From: Mastigias papua
Lineage: Eukaryota; Cnidaria; Scyphozoa; Rhizostomeae; Mastigiidae
DNA length: 64,000 bases
Assembly (NCBI GenBank): GCA_964019165.1
Contig: OZ025272.1
Location: 4,795,493 to 4,859,492, forward strand
Direction of reading: 5' to 3'
In this document: positions 1 to 13,100 of the stretch, in pieces
Position numbering within the stretch: the stretch's first letter is position 1
Layout of the letters: each line of letters begins with the position of its first letter
The notes under the pieces: model-generated
Database searches by the model: none
What the model was told of the DNA's origin: nothing
Seen by the model: the letters and a program-made list of their open reading frames with translations, nothing else
Program-made: the position numbers and the translations under genes

Positions 1-1498
1 AGGTGTATGTTGTTTGAGGGTGGAAGTTTTTGGTGCGATCGATATTTTGGCAGTGGACGTGTGTACCAGCTCGGTAGATGCTCAAGAGATTCTCTGCTTA
101 ATTTGTAAGAAGAGCATGCAACGTTACTCCGTCAATACTATACAAAATGCATGCTTTCTTAGATTGCAAAACTTAAATTTTAATTAGTGAAATAAGAGAA
201 AGGGAAGTTGTTTTTTTACAACTATATGCACAGAAACCGACAGCAATTTGTGCAAAATTCTATGGCACACACACCAGGGAAAGACATACAATAACTGAAT
301 ACTCTGAGTAGGTACCACCAGCAGTTTTCCTATTGTTATCAGGGTTAGTAACTGCACTTAGGAACATGGCAGCTACACGCACAAGAGTGTTGCTTTGAAA
401 GCCATCCTTTGCTCGCAGAGGGAAAACTGTATACCCCTCTTAAAATCTGGTAGGAAGGTGCTTGATGCTAGAAATTCTCAATCAAACTGTTGCAATTGGA
501 TTTGTGCTGCCTTTACATTTTCATGCCCTCATGCGACGGAGAGATTTACCTGCATTGTGAGTGACTGAATGTTCATCGCGAGAAGAGTTGGAGTATGAAA
601 GTTAGCCATCAAATGCAACAACTGCACCGTTAGCTCTGTGAGGCAGAAACTTCATGACCTATGCTGAGGTACTAGAGATTTCATCAGATGACTCCATCAA
701 TTTTCAAAATGTTTGTTATTTATCACTCGACGAGCGATCATGACTGCATAATGTACCGTTTTATACTGCGTTTGAGGAAAGTGGTTTGTTTACAGGTGGG
801 AGTGTATTGTGTAAGTTGAAGGAAGTCTAAGTTTTTGTGGGTGGATTGCGGTCTGTAAAGAAACCGTACACCAAGGAAGGTTAAATGTTTACTGATGTGC
901 AGCCAGTACTGCTAAATCTGATGAAAGTTGATGTGAAAAATAGGGAACCTGGAAAGTTATTGCGAGAAGAAATATACCAGAATCATATGCTTTCGGAAAC
1001 TTTCAAAAATATTTTATGCAATTAAATGCAGGCGACGTTGGAACGAACTTAAGCGCTGCATTGTTTTGATTGTTAATTGAAATCAATACCTTTGAAATAC
1101 TTGCTATGATTTTTATCAGGAACTTATAAAAAGTGTATAATATTTTAGCTTATGCATTCCTTCAAGTTAATAGTTCTGAATGTAACCAACTCGATTTCCT
1201 TTGACGTCCAAATTCTATGTCAAAATACTTTATCATTTTCGTTTGAACATAGTAATGTTCCACTATCGCAAGAAAAGTAGAAGCATTTTTGAGCTTACTG
1301 TAAGTGCTTCTTTCGTCCAAATCTTATAAGAGTGTCGAGCGTGAAAATTACCCAGAAGCCAAGGAACTCACGTGATAGAAGAATATTACTTCTGACTGGC
1401 TACTTGTTTTAGCTAGTAAGCCTTATTATGCAATGAGTTTGCTATTGGGGTCTAACATATAAAACAATGTTTAGTAGTCACAAATGATGTTTTTTTAG
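1..1498. other. Intron/upstream sequence, no firm gene
   Basis: No coding exon can be supported here. The first ~110 bases are open in two plus frames and end at a good donor (GTAAGAAG at about 112), so they may be an upstream exon of the gene ending at 2263. Neither frame joins the next recognised exon (phase 0) directly, and I recognise no domain. The rest is AT-rich with stops in all frames and probably is intron. Confidence 0.3.
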
Positions 1499-2263
1499 GA
1501 AGATGAGGAAGAGGCGATTGAGCAACCGTATATGCAACTGGATGAGAGGTCCACACTTTCGAATGGTTTGTCTTTTTTTAATTCTGCTATTTCATGATTT
1601 GTAGATTTTTTACTGTATTACAACGGTTTGTCACTTTATAAGGATAGGGGATGTGCTTTAGTATTGATTTTAATTTATTGTTTTCATTTATTTTTACAGT
1701 ATTCTGTAATAACTGTGTTTTAACTCAAATACTATGTCCTTACTATTTATGATTATCGAACATACTTTTCCCACTGTGAAATCTGAATATGGCGCAAAAA
1801 GTGGACCCTTTGTTTGTTTAATAACTACGTGCCAAGTAGTTCCTTACTTTTGTACAGATACAAGAAGGAAATGTAACGTTGTCAGCTTGTATAGTAGGCC
1901 TCTGTAGGCATTTATTAACAGAACAACGAGAGATAGGGAAGCATTAATTGTCTGAAAGGAACCAAGGTAAAGGTAGCGAATACTATACGTTAGCAGGACA
2001 GAAGGAAAGTTTTGGATTTTAATGGGAAGATCTTCAGGATGGAACAGTTTTTCTATTCAGTTGTATCTTGTGTAATATCCATTCTTCTAGAAGAAATACC
2101 GAGTCAAGAACCATCAAGAAACAGAGATATAGACAATACTGCGCCTTCGGAGAGTGAAAGCAGTGATACTAACAGCTGCGTTGAATTTCATGATAGTTCT
2201 GAGAAAAGACATTCGGCTTTCCGGAACAAGAGGCGAAGAATGCTTACTGATGCAAGAAGGTAA
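1499..2263 (+). CDS. 3' terminal two exons of an unidentified gene
   Basis: Two exons fit together: 1499-1565 (acceptor TTTTTTTAG, donor GTTTGT, 22 codons plus one base) and 2091-2263 (acceptor TTCTTCTAG, two bases plus 57 codons including the TAA stop at 2261-2263). The phase-1 join restores a GAA codon. The tail is rich in Glu, Ser and Asp, then ends in a basic cluster (NKRRRMLTDARR). It reads like a disordered, possibly cytoplasmic or nuclear C-terminus; the basic run could be a nuclear localisation signal, but that is inference. No domain is recognisable and the N-terminal part lies outside the window. The gene is convergent with the DNAJA2-like gene. Support rests on splice sites and phase only. 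Confidence 0.5.
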
Positions 2264-3462
2264 CATGTCATACATTATTTACAAATGTTTGTGGAATTTG
2301 GAATCCAGCCAGCTGCTCTATATATGTGTTCAAGTAAATTTCTGGCATTCCATAGTGCCTGAAATATTCTTGAAATATAGGGAAACTTTCCTTCTTTGTT
2401 GATTAATAATTTTTAATATTTCATTTTCATGTTGATATTTTTACTATGTTATAGTTATTGTTCTATATTTCTACAACATCTGATTGTCATCATTTTCCGG
2501 TGCTGCTGTAACCTCTTATTTTCCTGAAATACTGAGTGTCGTTGATCTACTGAATTTATAGATTTCAATTCCTGTTAGGACAAATTTTTCAACTATGTTT
2601 GCTTATCTCATTGTTTTCAATGTTATCTGTTGAGCTGCCCATTCTGTTTTACAGAAGATTCACTGGCAAATCTAGTGAAAAGCATGGGTTAAATTGCAGT
2701 CAAACTACAGTCCAACCATAAAGTAATAACTGAAATATAACAGGATTTTTAAGTAGCTGTTCATGAGGATTGGGAAGTGCTTGGAAGCTACGAACTACAG
2801 CCAACTAATAGTCAGATAATATGATGAACTCAAGCATTCCAGGCTGTAGAAAGAATGTTGCAAACTGAATTCCCTTGTGTTGGGAGAACGCAGATGAGTT
2901 ACTCTACAGGAAACAGCAGCAGCAAACATTATTGAATTCAAAATTCGAACACATTTGGTGAATCCAGTGGTTTTGAGTTTAAAAGTGAATTTTTTTTAAC
3001 TAGCCATCAGCATGGACAGCTCATTTGTTCCAATCGCTTTCAGTATAAAAGCTGTAGAAAGACCAGGACAGCATAATATTGCTTATTAATCGTGGGGATA
3101 ATACTAAAGTAAATCATATTATTAAGATATTTGCTAATATGGGTCTGAATTTCCTATAAATGATTTTGTAATACTATTTATGTTTAGAAAGCCTACTGCT
3201 CATTGCTATTTAACTACTAAATGGTTACATTCTATGTTATCAATCTAACTGTATCAGATCCATCATCACTCTCACGCACACGCGTGCGTATATACGCACA
3301 AACGCACATGTATTTAAGTTATATTGGTATATTTGGCGTACGCTCATCATAGCAATTCTTGACATACTGTCATCAGTGATCCTGGCTATTATTTGGTAGC
3401 ACGTGATTAAAACACCGTATGTTTCATTCATTCTTCACTGGTTAGAAGTACGTTGAAAGTTA
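2264..3462. other. Noncoding stretch
   Basis: AT-rich sequence downstream of the plus-strand stop codon. It should contain the 3' UTR, but I see no canonical AATAAA near the stop. At 3270-3310 there is a short alternating purine-pyrimidine run (CACACGCGTGCGTATATACGCACA). No gene is supported. Confidence 0.4.
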
Positions 3463-4880
3463 ATAATGCCTCGAGTAAAAATCACAACAAGGAAGGAGCA
3501 ACATGCTGTAGCTATGGTAACGGCTGTAAATAAGGTTTCTTAACGAAGAAAACGGCCCAACAACACAGCAATGTGTGATTACGAGGCATCGGAAAACGGC
3601 ATAAGAAAAGCTACTGCAAAGAAATCAACCAGCTTTTGGGAAATTGAACTTTATGCATAGAATAGGCAAGGGAGTTGAGTCACTATTTGTGGATTCAACG
3701 AATGGTAATGAACTTATGGCAGAATCGACAATCAATAAAGACAGCGACTTTCAAATGGTTTTCACTTGCAGTGAGTAGCGTCTCATAATGACCACGACCC
3801 ACTGTTCACAGTTAGGCTTAGAATCCCATCGCCTGCTCTTCCAGATGAAAAAAGCCCTATGAAGACAAGATTGACAATGATTTAATAAACGAGCTAGATT
3901 CTTTGTAAAATATTGAGGTGCCTGTTGATATCGCTGAAACTCAGCCACACAGCGAAAATCATAATTGGATAGCTCCCTGTCATCTCAGTCCATACATGGG
4001 GTAGCTTGTGTTGATGAGGCCATATTAGAACTAAACAGGCAACTCGCTTCGGAAAGGGGAAAATGGGGAAGATCATCAACAGTGTATGACATAGTTGTTT
4101 CGTGAGATTAACTCCTTAAGAAAAATTCAAAAGAGATGACTGTTTTGTGAGGCGAAGGATAAACTTGAATCACAACTGAGACAATGCACTATGGAGGGAA
4201 GGGAGAAATTTGAAAGACATTGCATTGCTTCTAAATTGATTAGTACAAAAGGCGGCGACTGCGGAGTGAATGAAAAGGTGAACATTTACCTGGAAGGAAT
4301 AATGCAGTGCAATTAGAAAGCAACCGTGTTCGGGTAAGAAAAAGTGGGACTGGAGACGAAGTTCAACTGAATAACAGTGTCAGAGGTCCTATTGTACATT
4401 GGTGGAAAGAATAACAACTCTTGTAGCAGGTGACAGAATTCTTAATGGTTTAGATGAGCGTAGTCTTAGTACGAACATGTGCTGGATCAACTATAGCAGA
4501 CCTGCGAGAGCACTATATTCAGCCACTATTGAAAAAACGACCATCAACCGTGACTATTCATGCAGGAACTAATGATGCAAGCCAAGAATGGGCAAATGCT
4601 GACAATATCTTGGAAACTCTACTCGACCTCAAGGTTGAAATCGAGAAGAAAATCAGTGGGTGCCAAGTAGACCTGTCGTTGCCAACTCAAAGAGCAGGTA
4701 GGCCATCGGCTAGTAGAGTCATCCAACCGCTAAACAAGAAAATTCAATCACTCGGCATTTACACCGTTAACAATAATTCTTCTCAAATTTCCAATCCTTG
4801 CACTCTACATGCACCCTATCTCCCCTGGAACAATGTTGCTTCATCCATGAGACACTTGAAAATGTTGTCCAAGTAGCATT
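3463..4880 (+). pseudogene. LINE ORF1 remnant with SGNH-esterase-like domain
   Basis: A decayed retroelement ORF. The clear part is 4454-4876: LVRTCAGSTIADLREHYIQP followed by a TVTIHAGTNDAS motif. This matches the middle of the SGNH/GDSL esterase fold carried by ORF1 of many marine invertebrate LINEs (block III GTND present). Just upstream, in another frame, GDRILNGLDERSL corresponds to the block I GDS-IL motif, with the catalytic Ser read as Arg and a frameshift before the main ORF. Position 3465 starts a short ORF (MPRVKITTRKEQ) that could be the ORF1 N-terminus. The expected C-terminal Asp-x-x-His motif is not seen. No RT follows, so this is a dead fragment. Confidence 0.55.
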
Positions 4881-5695
4881 TTCTCTCTAGCCAACTAAAT
4901 CTTCTTAAACTGAATTAGTAGCCTAAATTCATTCAAGTTATACTTGGCATATTTGCTCAGTCCAAAACTCTCACAATCAACTAATTTTTCTGCAAAACCG
5001 AGCAATTTAGGTTCCAGATAGAATAATGAAAAGAAACCCGATAGTTCACCAGTTGGACGTACATCCAGATCTCCCAGCCAAAATTCACTGATTCTTTTGT
5101 GAGTTTGTGTTTTCTTATGCCATAGTCTCATTAACTTTATGCTATTTCAACAATGCTTTTCTAACATTTCATGCAGCTCTGTGCTGCCCAATCTATGTCA
5201 ACAAAGTCGATCCAAATCATATTTTTTAGTAAGGCGGTTTTATGCTAAAGAATCTGAATGTGAGTATGAGAATGGTTAATAAGTACTAGAACGGTTTAGT
5301 TTTTGCTATTCCGTAGCGGTCTTAGTACGGATCAAATATGGTTTTTGGATTCACAATTTCACACTAATATATACTCAGTCACCATATTTTATACCAATTT
5401 AACAAAGTTTATGGAAAACCTAGAGTTTTATGCTTTTCTTTTATGTTATGCCATCTGGGTGGTCTGTCATAACCTAAAGTTTAAGTAACTATATTGAAAA
5501 ATTAAAATAGAAACAGAGATTAACACACCATCTATAAATTGTTGATATAATTCCTCATAAATGCAACAAACCTAAAGTAAGAAATACTTGTAAGGAAGCT
5601 TTACAATTTGAACTATCGGAAATGATCTTAAGTACGCCTTTCATAAATATGTTTAACACGTCACTTTGGAATGGATAGAAAGCATAATATGAAAC
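4881..5695. other. Noncoding stretch between convergent genes
   Basis: AT-rich sequence between the LINE remnant and the stop codon of the DNAJA2-like gene. Its right part must contain that gene's 3' UTR. I found no canonical polyadenylation signal in the first several hundred bases and no coding signal. Confidence 0.4.
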
Positions 5696-7084
5696 CTAAT
5701 GAGTAGCACATTGCATTCCTTGGGGTCCTCCTGCTTCTTCCTCCTCCTCATCATCATATCCATAAGCTTCCTTTCTTCTAGAAAAGTCTTCATTTCCAAT
5801 AGTTTCATCATCTAACAGTTCAACGTCATATACTTCATCTTCTTTGTACTCTTCTCCTGGCATTCGAGGAGGAAGAAGTTTTTCCAGTTCCTAAAAAATC
5901 AAAGAAAAACATGATAGATGACTATAAGTAGCTGTGTCCCAGTACAAGGACAGCAGCTACCCAGAGGAAGGGTAGCTAGATGCTGACATGGAATAACACA
6001 CAAGGAAGATACTGCGACGTAGACACTAAACATTCAGCAGAGAGAAGCCTGATAACAGGGAAATTATCAGAACAGGGCGCCATATAACAATGTAGTATAT
6101 TATGACAGGGAGACCCCATGTTTCAAAGAAATTGACTTGAAGACTTCAATGGCATAAACATCAAACCACATATAACATATTACGATGAATGTTATAGATA
6201 TAGCTACTAACATAAAAATGCATATAAATACATAAAGTAAGAAGACTAAATAAAGAAAGGTGGCTAAAACCATTCAACCTAAAATTAGGGAGAATACGAT
6301 ACTGATGCTAGAGTAGAAAACTAGAAAGTCAAATGATATACAACACCTTACCTTTAACTCATCGCCTAGAAAATTGTTTGATGGAAATTCGATATCAAAT
6401 GAGACAGCTAGGTCACCTTTTTCTTGTGGATTTCGCTGCATTGGCATGCCTTCACCCGGTATCACTTTAACGCAACCTTCAAGAGGAAGAAGGTGTGACA
6501 ATGACATACAGATTTGCTGGCAAATTATCAATGCAAATTTACGATTGTTGGGCAAAGGGTCTCAAGAGTTTCTCAACTATTCTTAATTCTACACCTTCAG
6601 TCCACATGGCCAACAAGCTGAGAAAAATAGTCGGGTAATACTGACACAAACTTCTGAATCAAATACCTTATGATATCCTTTAACCTTTCAACGTCCCGAA
6701 GTTTAATAATTCCAAAGATTCCTAGAGAGAAATTTGACGCTTCTACGTAGTACTACTTTCGGACTGAGTGACACTACTTCAAACATTTGTTGTTGTAGTT
6801 GTTTACTTTCTTTTGAGTAGGCTGTTATATCTAGCTAATTTTTTCAGCTAATTTAGGCCTACTGTGCATGCCGCATCCTGGCATGGCACCCCCTAGTTTA
6901 ACTTCCCTTCCAAAGGACGGAGTGACCTGCTTTGATCGTTTATCTGGATAGTCGCCCATCCAGCTGCTGACCTAACACAGCCAAGCTTAACTTTAGCTAG
7001 CTAACGGAAGCCAACTGAACCGCTTGGCCACTCACCCCGCAAGTATATGTCATACTACTGCCTAGACGTCTACAAAGTCTTGCC

Positions 7085-7124
<40 letters not shown>

Positions 7125-10105
7125 ATATATTAGTTCATAAAACTTAGTGTCGCAAAGAGCAGCAGTAAAATGCATAAGATTCTTTTAAGAGAGAAAGATA
7201 AAAAAGGCGTTATATGTGCGGAAAGCGTTTTATCCATGCAATGAGGAATCTTCAGCCTCAAGAGCCTGAAGACTCCTCATTTTGAAAGGATGGAACGCGT
7301 TCCACACATACGATGCCTTTTCTGTTGTTTCTGTCTTAAAAGAAATGCTGTACGAAGGAGTCTCGGTAAGTGTTCAAGTAAATCTGCTTCTCTCTGGTTA
7401 ATATGCGGAAACACTAAGCTTTCAGCAACAACATGAACAAAAACGTACCTGGCGTAATAACTTTGCCAGGAGGACTGGTAACTAAAAGTTCTCTCCCATC
7501 TAAATGTTTAATTGGTATTTGAAAACCACACAAAGCTTCCACTAACGAGATCTTCATTTTCAAAGAGAGATTGTCTCCTCTGCGAGAGAACTTCTCGTGC
7601 TCAATTTGCTTCAGAACAATAATGACATCACCAGGTTCTATTCCAGGCTTTAATGAAAACAAGATATTATCAATAAATCAAATTGCTTGGCATAACAGAA
7701 ATTGTGTAAAAGTACCTTGGCTATAGAAATAGAATGGATTTATTCTCTAGGAAAACTTATACACAAAGTATACCGAGCGTAGAAATACTTTCAATTAAAA
7801 GTACAAAAATCCTATTTGCATTTTGTTTATAGATTCATGGCACATTCATTTGTCTTAACCAAACACCTAACTATGTAGCAAACTAGTGAAGATGCTATAA
7901 ATGGCAAAACTACGATAAATACTGAAAAGCATCATTTTCCCGCCTTGGCTTAAAATAAAGTATTGCCTATCAAGTCTAATCCTGTACATGCTAAAATTGT
8001 TAACAAACCTGTTGATCTCCTTCTCCTCTGAAGGGAATTCTTTGCTCGTCCCTCATGCCTTTTTCAATTTGTACCTTCAAAACAATTCATCTTTATAAAA
8101 TTTTTTTCGATTTCTAGATTGGACTGCCATTGTAAAAATGTCTATCTAAAATTTTCACTTACCATAAATCCTAAATTTAGCTCTCTGGGGGCTTATTTAT
8201 TTCTAATACTTTTTGGGAGGAGGCCTGTTCGAGGGGAGGGCTTATTCGAGAGGGGCATATGAAATTAATTCACATATGTTACATAAAAAGTTCCTTGTGA
8301 AAGCCCGTATTCTCCATAATATTAAAAGAACAGTCTAAATTTAAGCATTAATCTTTGTCAAAGTCGTCATCATCATCTGAGGTGGGGGCTTATTCGAGGG
8401 GGGCGTGCAAATTATTTGAAGCTCTTGCATGGGGCCTTTTCGAGGGGGCTTCTCTAGGGGGTCAAATCGAGGATTTACGGTATTGAGTTTCCTCTTTTGT
8501 CAGGAATAAACAAATTTAGATTACGAAACAAAAGCACCCCACTTCAAACCGCAGCATAATGTAACTAAACACTGGACTGAAACATCCATTTCAAAAGTTC
8601 CATTTCCTTACTTTCTAAGTGGAATCTGTACCATTTAACATTCCATTCAAACTCATTATACACAATAAATGTTCCAAACCTTTCTAACAATCAAGGTACT
8701 AATCAAAACAAAAGTTAATCAAAAATAAATTGGTCATAAAACAAAAAACCTAGACATAGATTTCAATAAAATATAATGTACCTCCAAAATTTTACTTTCT
8801 TCGACAACTTTTTTCCCTTTGCATTTCTTACAACGGTGTTTCTGATCAATAATCTCACCTAAAATAACATTTTTATTACAATACAATAGCAAATAAACCG
8901 CAAGGGAGGAATAATTGGCACTTGGCCATAAGTATACAATAACGACGATAAACAACAAACCTCGAATAGAAAATAGCACAGGTCTTGTTCCATATCATTG
9001 TCAAGACTAAGATGCTTTTATTTGGAAGAAAAGGAGGTATTTTTTCAAATCATTACTAGGAAGGTAAACATAAAACCCTATCATTCGGAGTTTTACACTA
9101 GCAAGCATCACATTCAAAAAGACCAAAGTGAAACAAATTTACCTTCTCCTTGGCAATCTGGACACACTCTCTGGGTCTGTTGAACCATCCCAGGGCCAAG
9201 CTGAATAAGGCTAATCTTTGTGCCTGTACCCCGACAAGTATGGCAAGTTTGAACTGCACCTGATTTACCTCCAGCTCTAATAAATCAATCCCTTTGTAAG
9301 TTGTAAGTAGGCTAATTGTGAATCATGAATATTTCCACCCTATTTCATCTCATCATATCTTGTCCTATGTTATCTCAACATATCTGAGCTAGTACATATG
9401 TACATATGAACATAAATCAAGTACGTATTTATGTACATTTATATAAATACAACCATACATAAGCATTTGATTTACATTAGTATATTTGTATATACTACAT
9501 ACATTGTATTAACATTGAGTCCTATTAGACAAGCCATGTTTTAAACTGCGGAGTGGAATAGCATGTAATCAACATATATTTTTTAATGTACAGTTATACC
9601 CCGTTAAGTAGTACCCAGAAAGATAAGTCAGACATTCACTTAGTAGTACAGAGTCTATATGTCCCTCGGCCAAAATACTCCGCTTTACTCGGATAACCTA
9701 CTCAATTTTTTCCCAAATGCAGCTTTTACAGTTTGAAGGATTGAAAGTTTTGTTGGAAAAGAAGGTTCTAAAAGTTTCTCTGAGTGGAATACTTGAGTAT
9801 TCTTTTTGAATTGAATCTGTTGCTTGATGTGCTACTAATTTTCTGAAATATTCTCAATTGACACAAAACAGTGAACGCTGCACATTCGAACAATAACAGA
9901 AAAGTACGAAATATTTAACAAGATGTCAACAAAGGAGAAACATGCACTGCAATCTCACAGAAACATCGATTTCCAAAACTGACTTGTAATATACATAGAG
10001 CTTTCATTCTTTCATTCTTTCTGTCTTTTTCTTTCTTTCTTTCTTTCATTCTTTCTTTCTTTCTGTCTTTTTCTTTCTTTCTCTCTTTCTTTCTGTCTTT
10101 CTTTC

Positions 10106-10172
<67 letters not shown>

Positions 10173-13100
10173 TTCGTTCTTTAGTTCTTTCTTTTACCGT
10201 AGGATTTTAACGGACATACCGTTTTTTCTCATATATATTTATACTACTAGTCTAGTGCAGTTCAATTTCATATTTCGCAGATAGTATAGGGAAAATTAGT
10301 TGCAAGATTAACCTAGTAAAACACTCTAAATAAAGTTTATCTAGCCTTCTATTTATCTATTGGTTTTAGGCAACTTCCTTACTACACAGGGGCTTTGTCC
10401 AACATTTGATAATAAAGATTCTCTACCATATAGCCATTCAGCACTATATAGAACCATCAGTGTATGAAATCTTTGTAACAAATGGAAGACCCTAAGGGAA
10501 GAAATCAAAATACAAACCCTTTACAAGCTTGGCATATCACACTTTTATTCAGCTTCAATTTCGACGTCTTTCCATTGTACAGGTCTTCTAATTTGACTCT
10601 ATAGAGCAAAGAAACACATATGAGGAAATCTCATTCATGACACACTATATAGAGCAACTCCGAAGGCTCCAGGCCCCTCAGAAGGTCCCAAACAGGCCCC
10701 TCAGAAGGTTTCAAGGGATAGGTTTTGCATATATTGAGGTGAAAAAACATTTACTAAGCTGACATTCACCGACTTTACACACCACGTATTACTTCTATTC
10801 TCCCTTAATTATAGAAACCTTTACTGTTTTGTCTAGATTTGAGAAATTTTAAGTTTGCAAAGGCCCCCAAGCAAAATATTCCTAAGGGCCCCAAACCGTT
10901 CTATGATGCCACTATCCTATTCTAATTGCTGCTAAGTGTCAAACATGTAAAAAACCAATTAACCAATGGCAGGTTTATTAGCGAAAGAACAAACACACCC
11001 ACTAAACAACACGGAGGAAAGAAATAAACAAATTACTTACTTCAAAACATGCACAACATTTTCTCCTCTTCTTTGTTGCCGTCTTTGTCGCCCACCACCA
11101 AAGTCAGAGAATCCAAAATGACCTATTGGATGGAATAAAAGAAACATAGAGCATAACGAGAAAGTGCTAAAAGGGCAATTTCATGTAAGGAATATTACAA
11201 CTCAAGAACATTTGTTAAATTCAGGGATAGATTTATAGCACTGACAAATTACTCCTCAAGTAGACTGTCAAGGTTTTTATGCCTTCTTTCCAAAACAACT
11301 GGAAACTTTTTCCAATTTGTTGATTTATTTATAGATATTCCTATGAGAGTAATAGACCTATCAACACATTATCATCAAGTGTAAGTCCACCTTTTCAAAC
11401 TGTTAACCCTTCTGAATATGTAGCTCTGCCAAACCACTTTAACAGATATGTGCTATTTCCAAACAGCAATGCTCATTTATTTCTAATACACTCCATTTTC
11501 ATGCACATTTAAAACTTCTGTGTAACAGATGTTAAATATGGTTCATGTACTGACACTACAGGCTTTGTCGATGTACTGAAAATGCTGAAATATTGGAATA
11601 TGCCACTCTTAAGCTATTCTTAAAGCTGCATCAACAAAGCTAGAAGTTTATACTATTCTTCAAATTTTGGTATAACTTGATCTTTTAACTTATAAAGAAT
11701 CGAATATGAGGCAGTGTGAACGTGGCTCAGATCTGCTGTGCTGCATGTTTACAGGAGTAAAAATGAATCAAAATGAAACGGAGTAATGAATCATGATGAG
11801 GTGTCACCACCTTTAAAAGTGACTGAGAAGGTATACAATGGGCACTGAATGCATCATAAAAACCCATGGAATTAGCAAAGACAACTTGCCACATCAAAGA
11901 AATGAAGGCATGCAACATTTTATTTTGCACACATAGGAAGTTGCAGGCGTCTGCATGAGCAATCGCGTGCCTTTCCCACGAAAGCCTATTGATGCCAATG
12001 CTTATTCGAGAGGAGTGAAAAAAACATGAGGATACATCAGTGGGAGTTGCTTTTCCAGCTACAACATCACTAATCAATACCCTCAAGACAGTACTCACTG
12101 AAAAGGCCTCCGCCACCACCACCACCAAAAATATGGCTGAAAATATCATCCATTCCTAAAACAAAGCAAAGCCCTATGTTATAAAGATGAAAAGTTCAAA
12201 TCTTCAAAAGCTATAATACCACCTGCTCATTCTATATTTGCACACAAGAAATTAACATACAATAGGGACAATGCACTAAAAATCAGATAAATGTTCAATG
12301 ATAGATGGCTATTTCTCAGCGTGAAATTGGTATTAAATCAAAGCTGCCTAATCAGTTACAATAAACGAATGCTAGACTATCCGCAGTAAATACTTTTCAC
12401 ATGATGTAATTTTTCAGCAAATGACTTAAATAACATTGAAGTCTTACCTCCCATTCCCTCTCTCAGTCCTCTTTCTCCATATCTATCATATATACTACGT
12501 TTCTCTTCATCAGTTAAGACTTCATGTGCAAATGAAATATCTTTGAACTAAAAATGCAGGTACTATGTAACTTAAAATAATAGGCAAATGCTGGAAGGAA
12601 ATTGGCAATTCCAAGCTAAATTGCACAGTAGATTTTGAAATTGCTTTGACTATGTCTAATATCTCTATATATTCTGATAACGTGTGCCTTGATTGTCAAT
12701 ATAGCCAATTTCAGATGGCCAGCATTGTATCTAGTGAAATTGACAAGTAATCAATAGTCAAAGTTGTGGGAATTTCCCATAATTTTTCCATGATTGGACA
12801 TGGATCACAGTAGAAAAATAAAAAACATTCAGCAACTTTACTGTATGAAATTTAAAAAGAAAACAATATACGAAAGTTTGCAAAATACTGGAGGTGAAAA
12901 ATTGAAAAGTGCAAATACAAGGGAGCTCATACAAAACTCATCATATGAGAAGGCTACCTTTTCTGCAACTTCTGGATCAGGGTTTTTATCAGGGTGATAT
13001 TGCTTTGCAAGTTTTCTGTATGCCTAAAAAACATAAAGAGGTGTCAAAATATAGCGAAAAATATGTGGTACACTTACGTAGCAAAACCAAAACAGCATGT

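Noticed and set aside
1..115. Possible upstream coding exon with a good donor at about 112
   Set aside because: Open in two frames, neither recognised, and neither in phase with the next supported exon.
10003..10190. CRISPR-like array appearance of the GTCT run
   Set aside because: Simple tetranucleotide microsatellite in an animal intron, with no spacers.
11727..12149. 140-codon minus ORF
   Set aside because: It overlaps DNAJA2 exon 12099-12155 in the wrong frame and otherwise reads intron.
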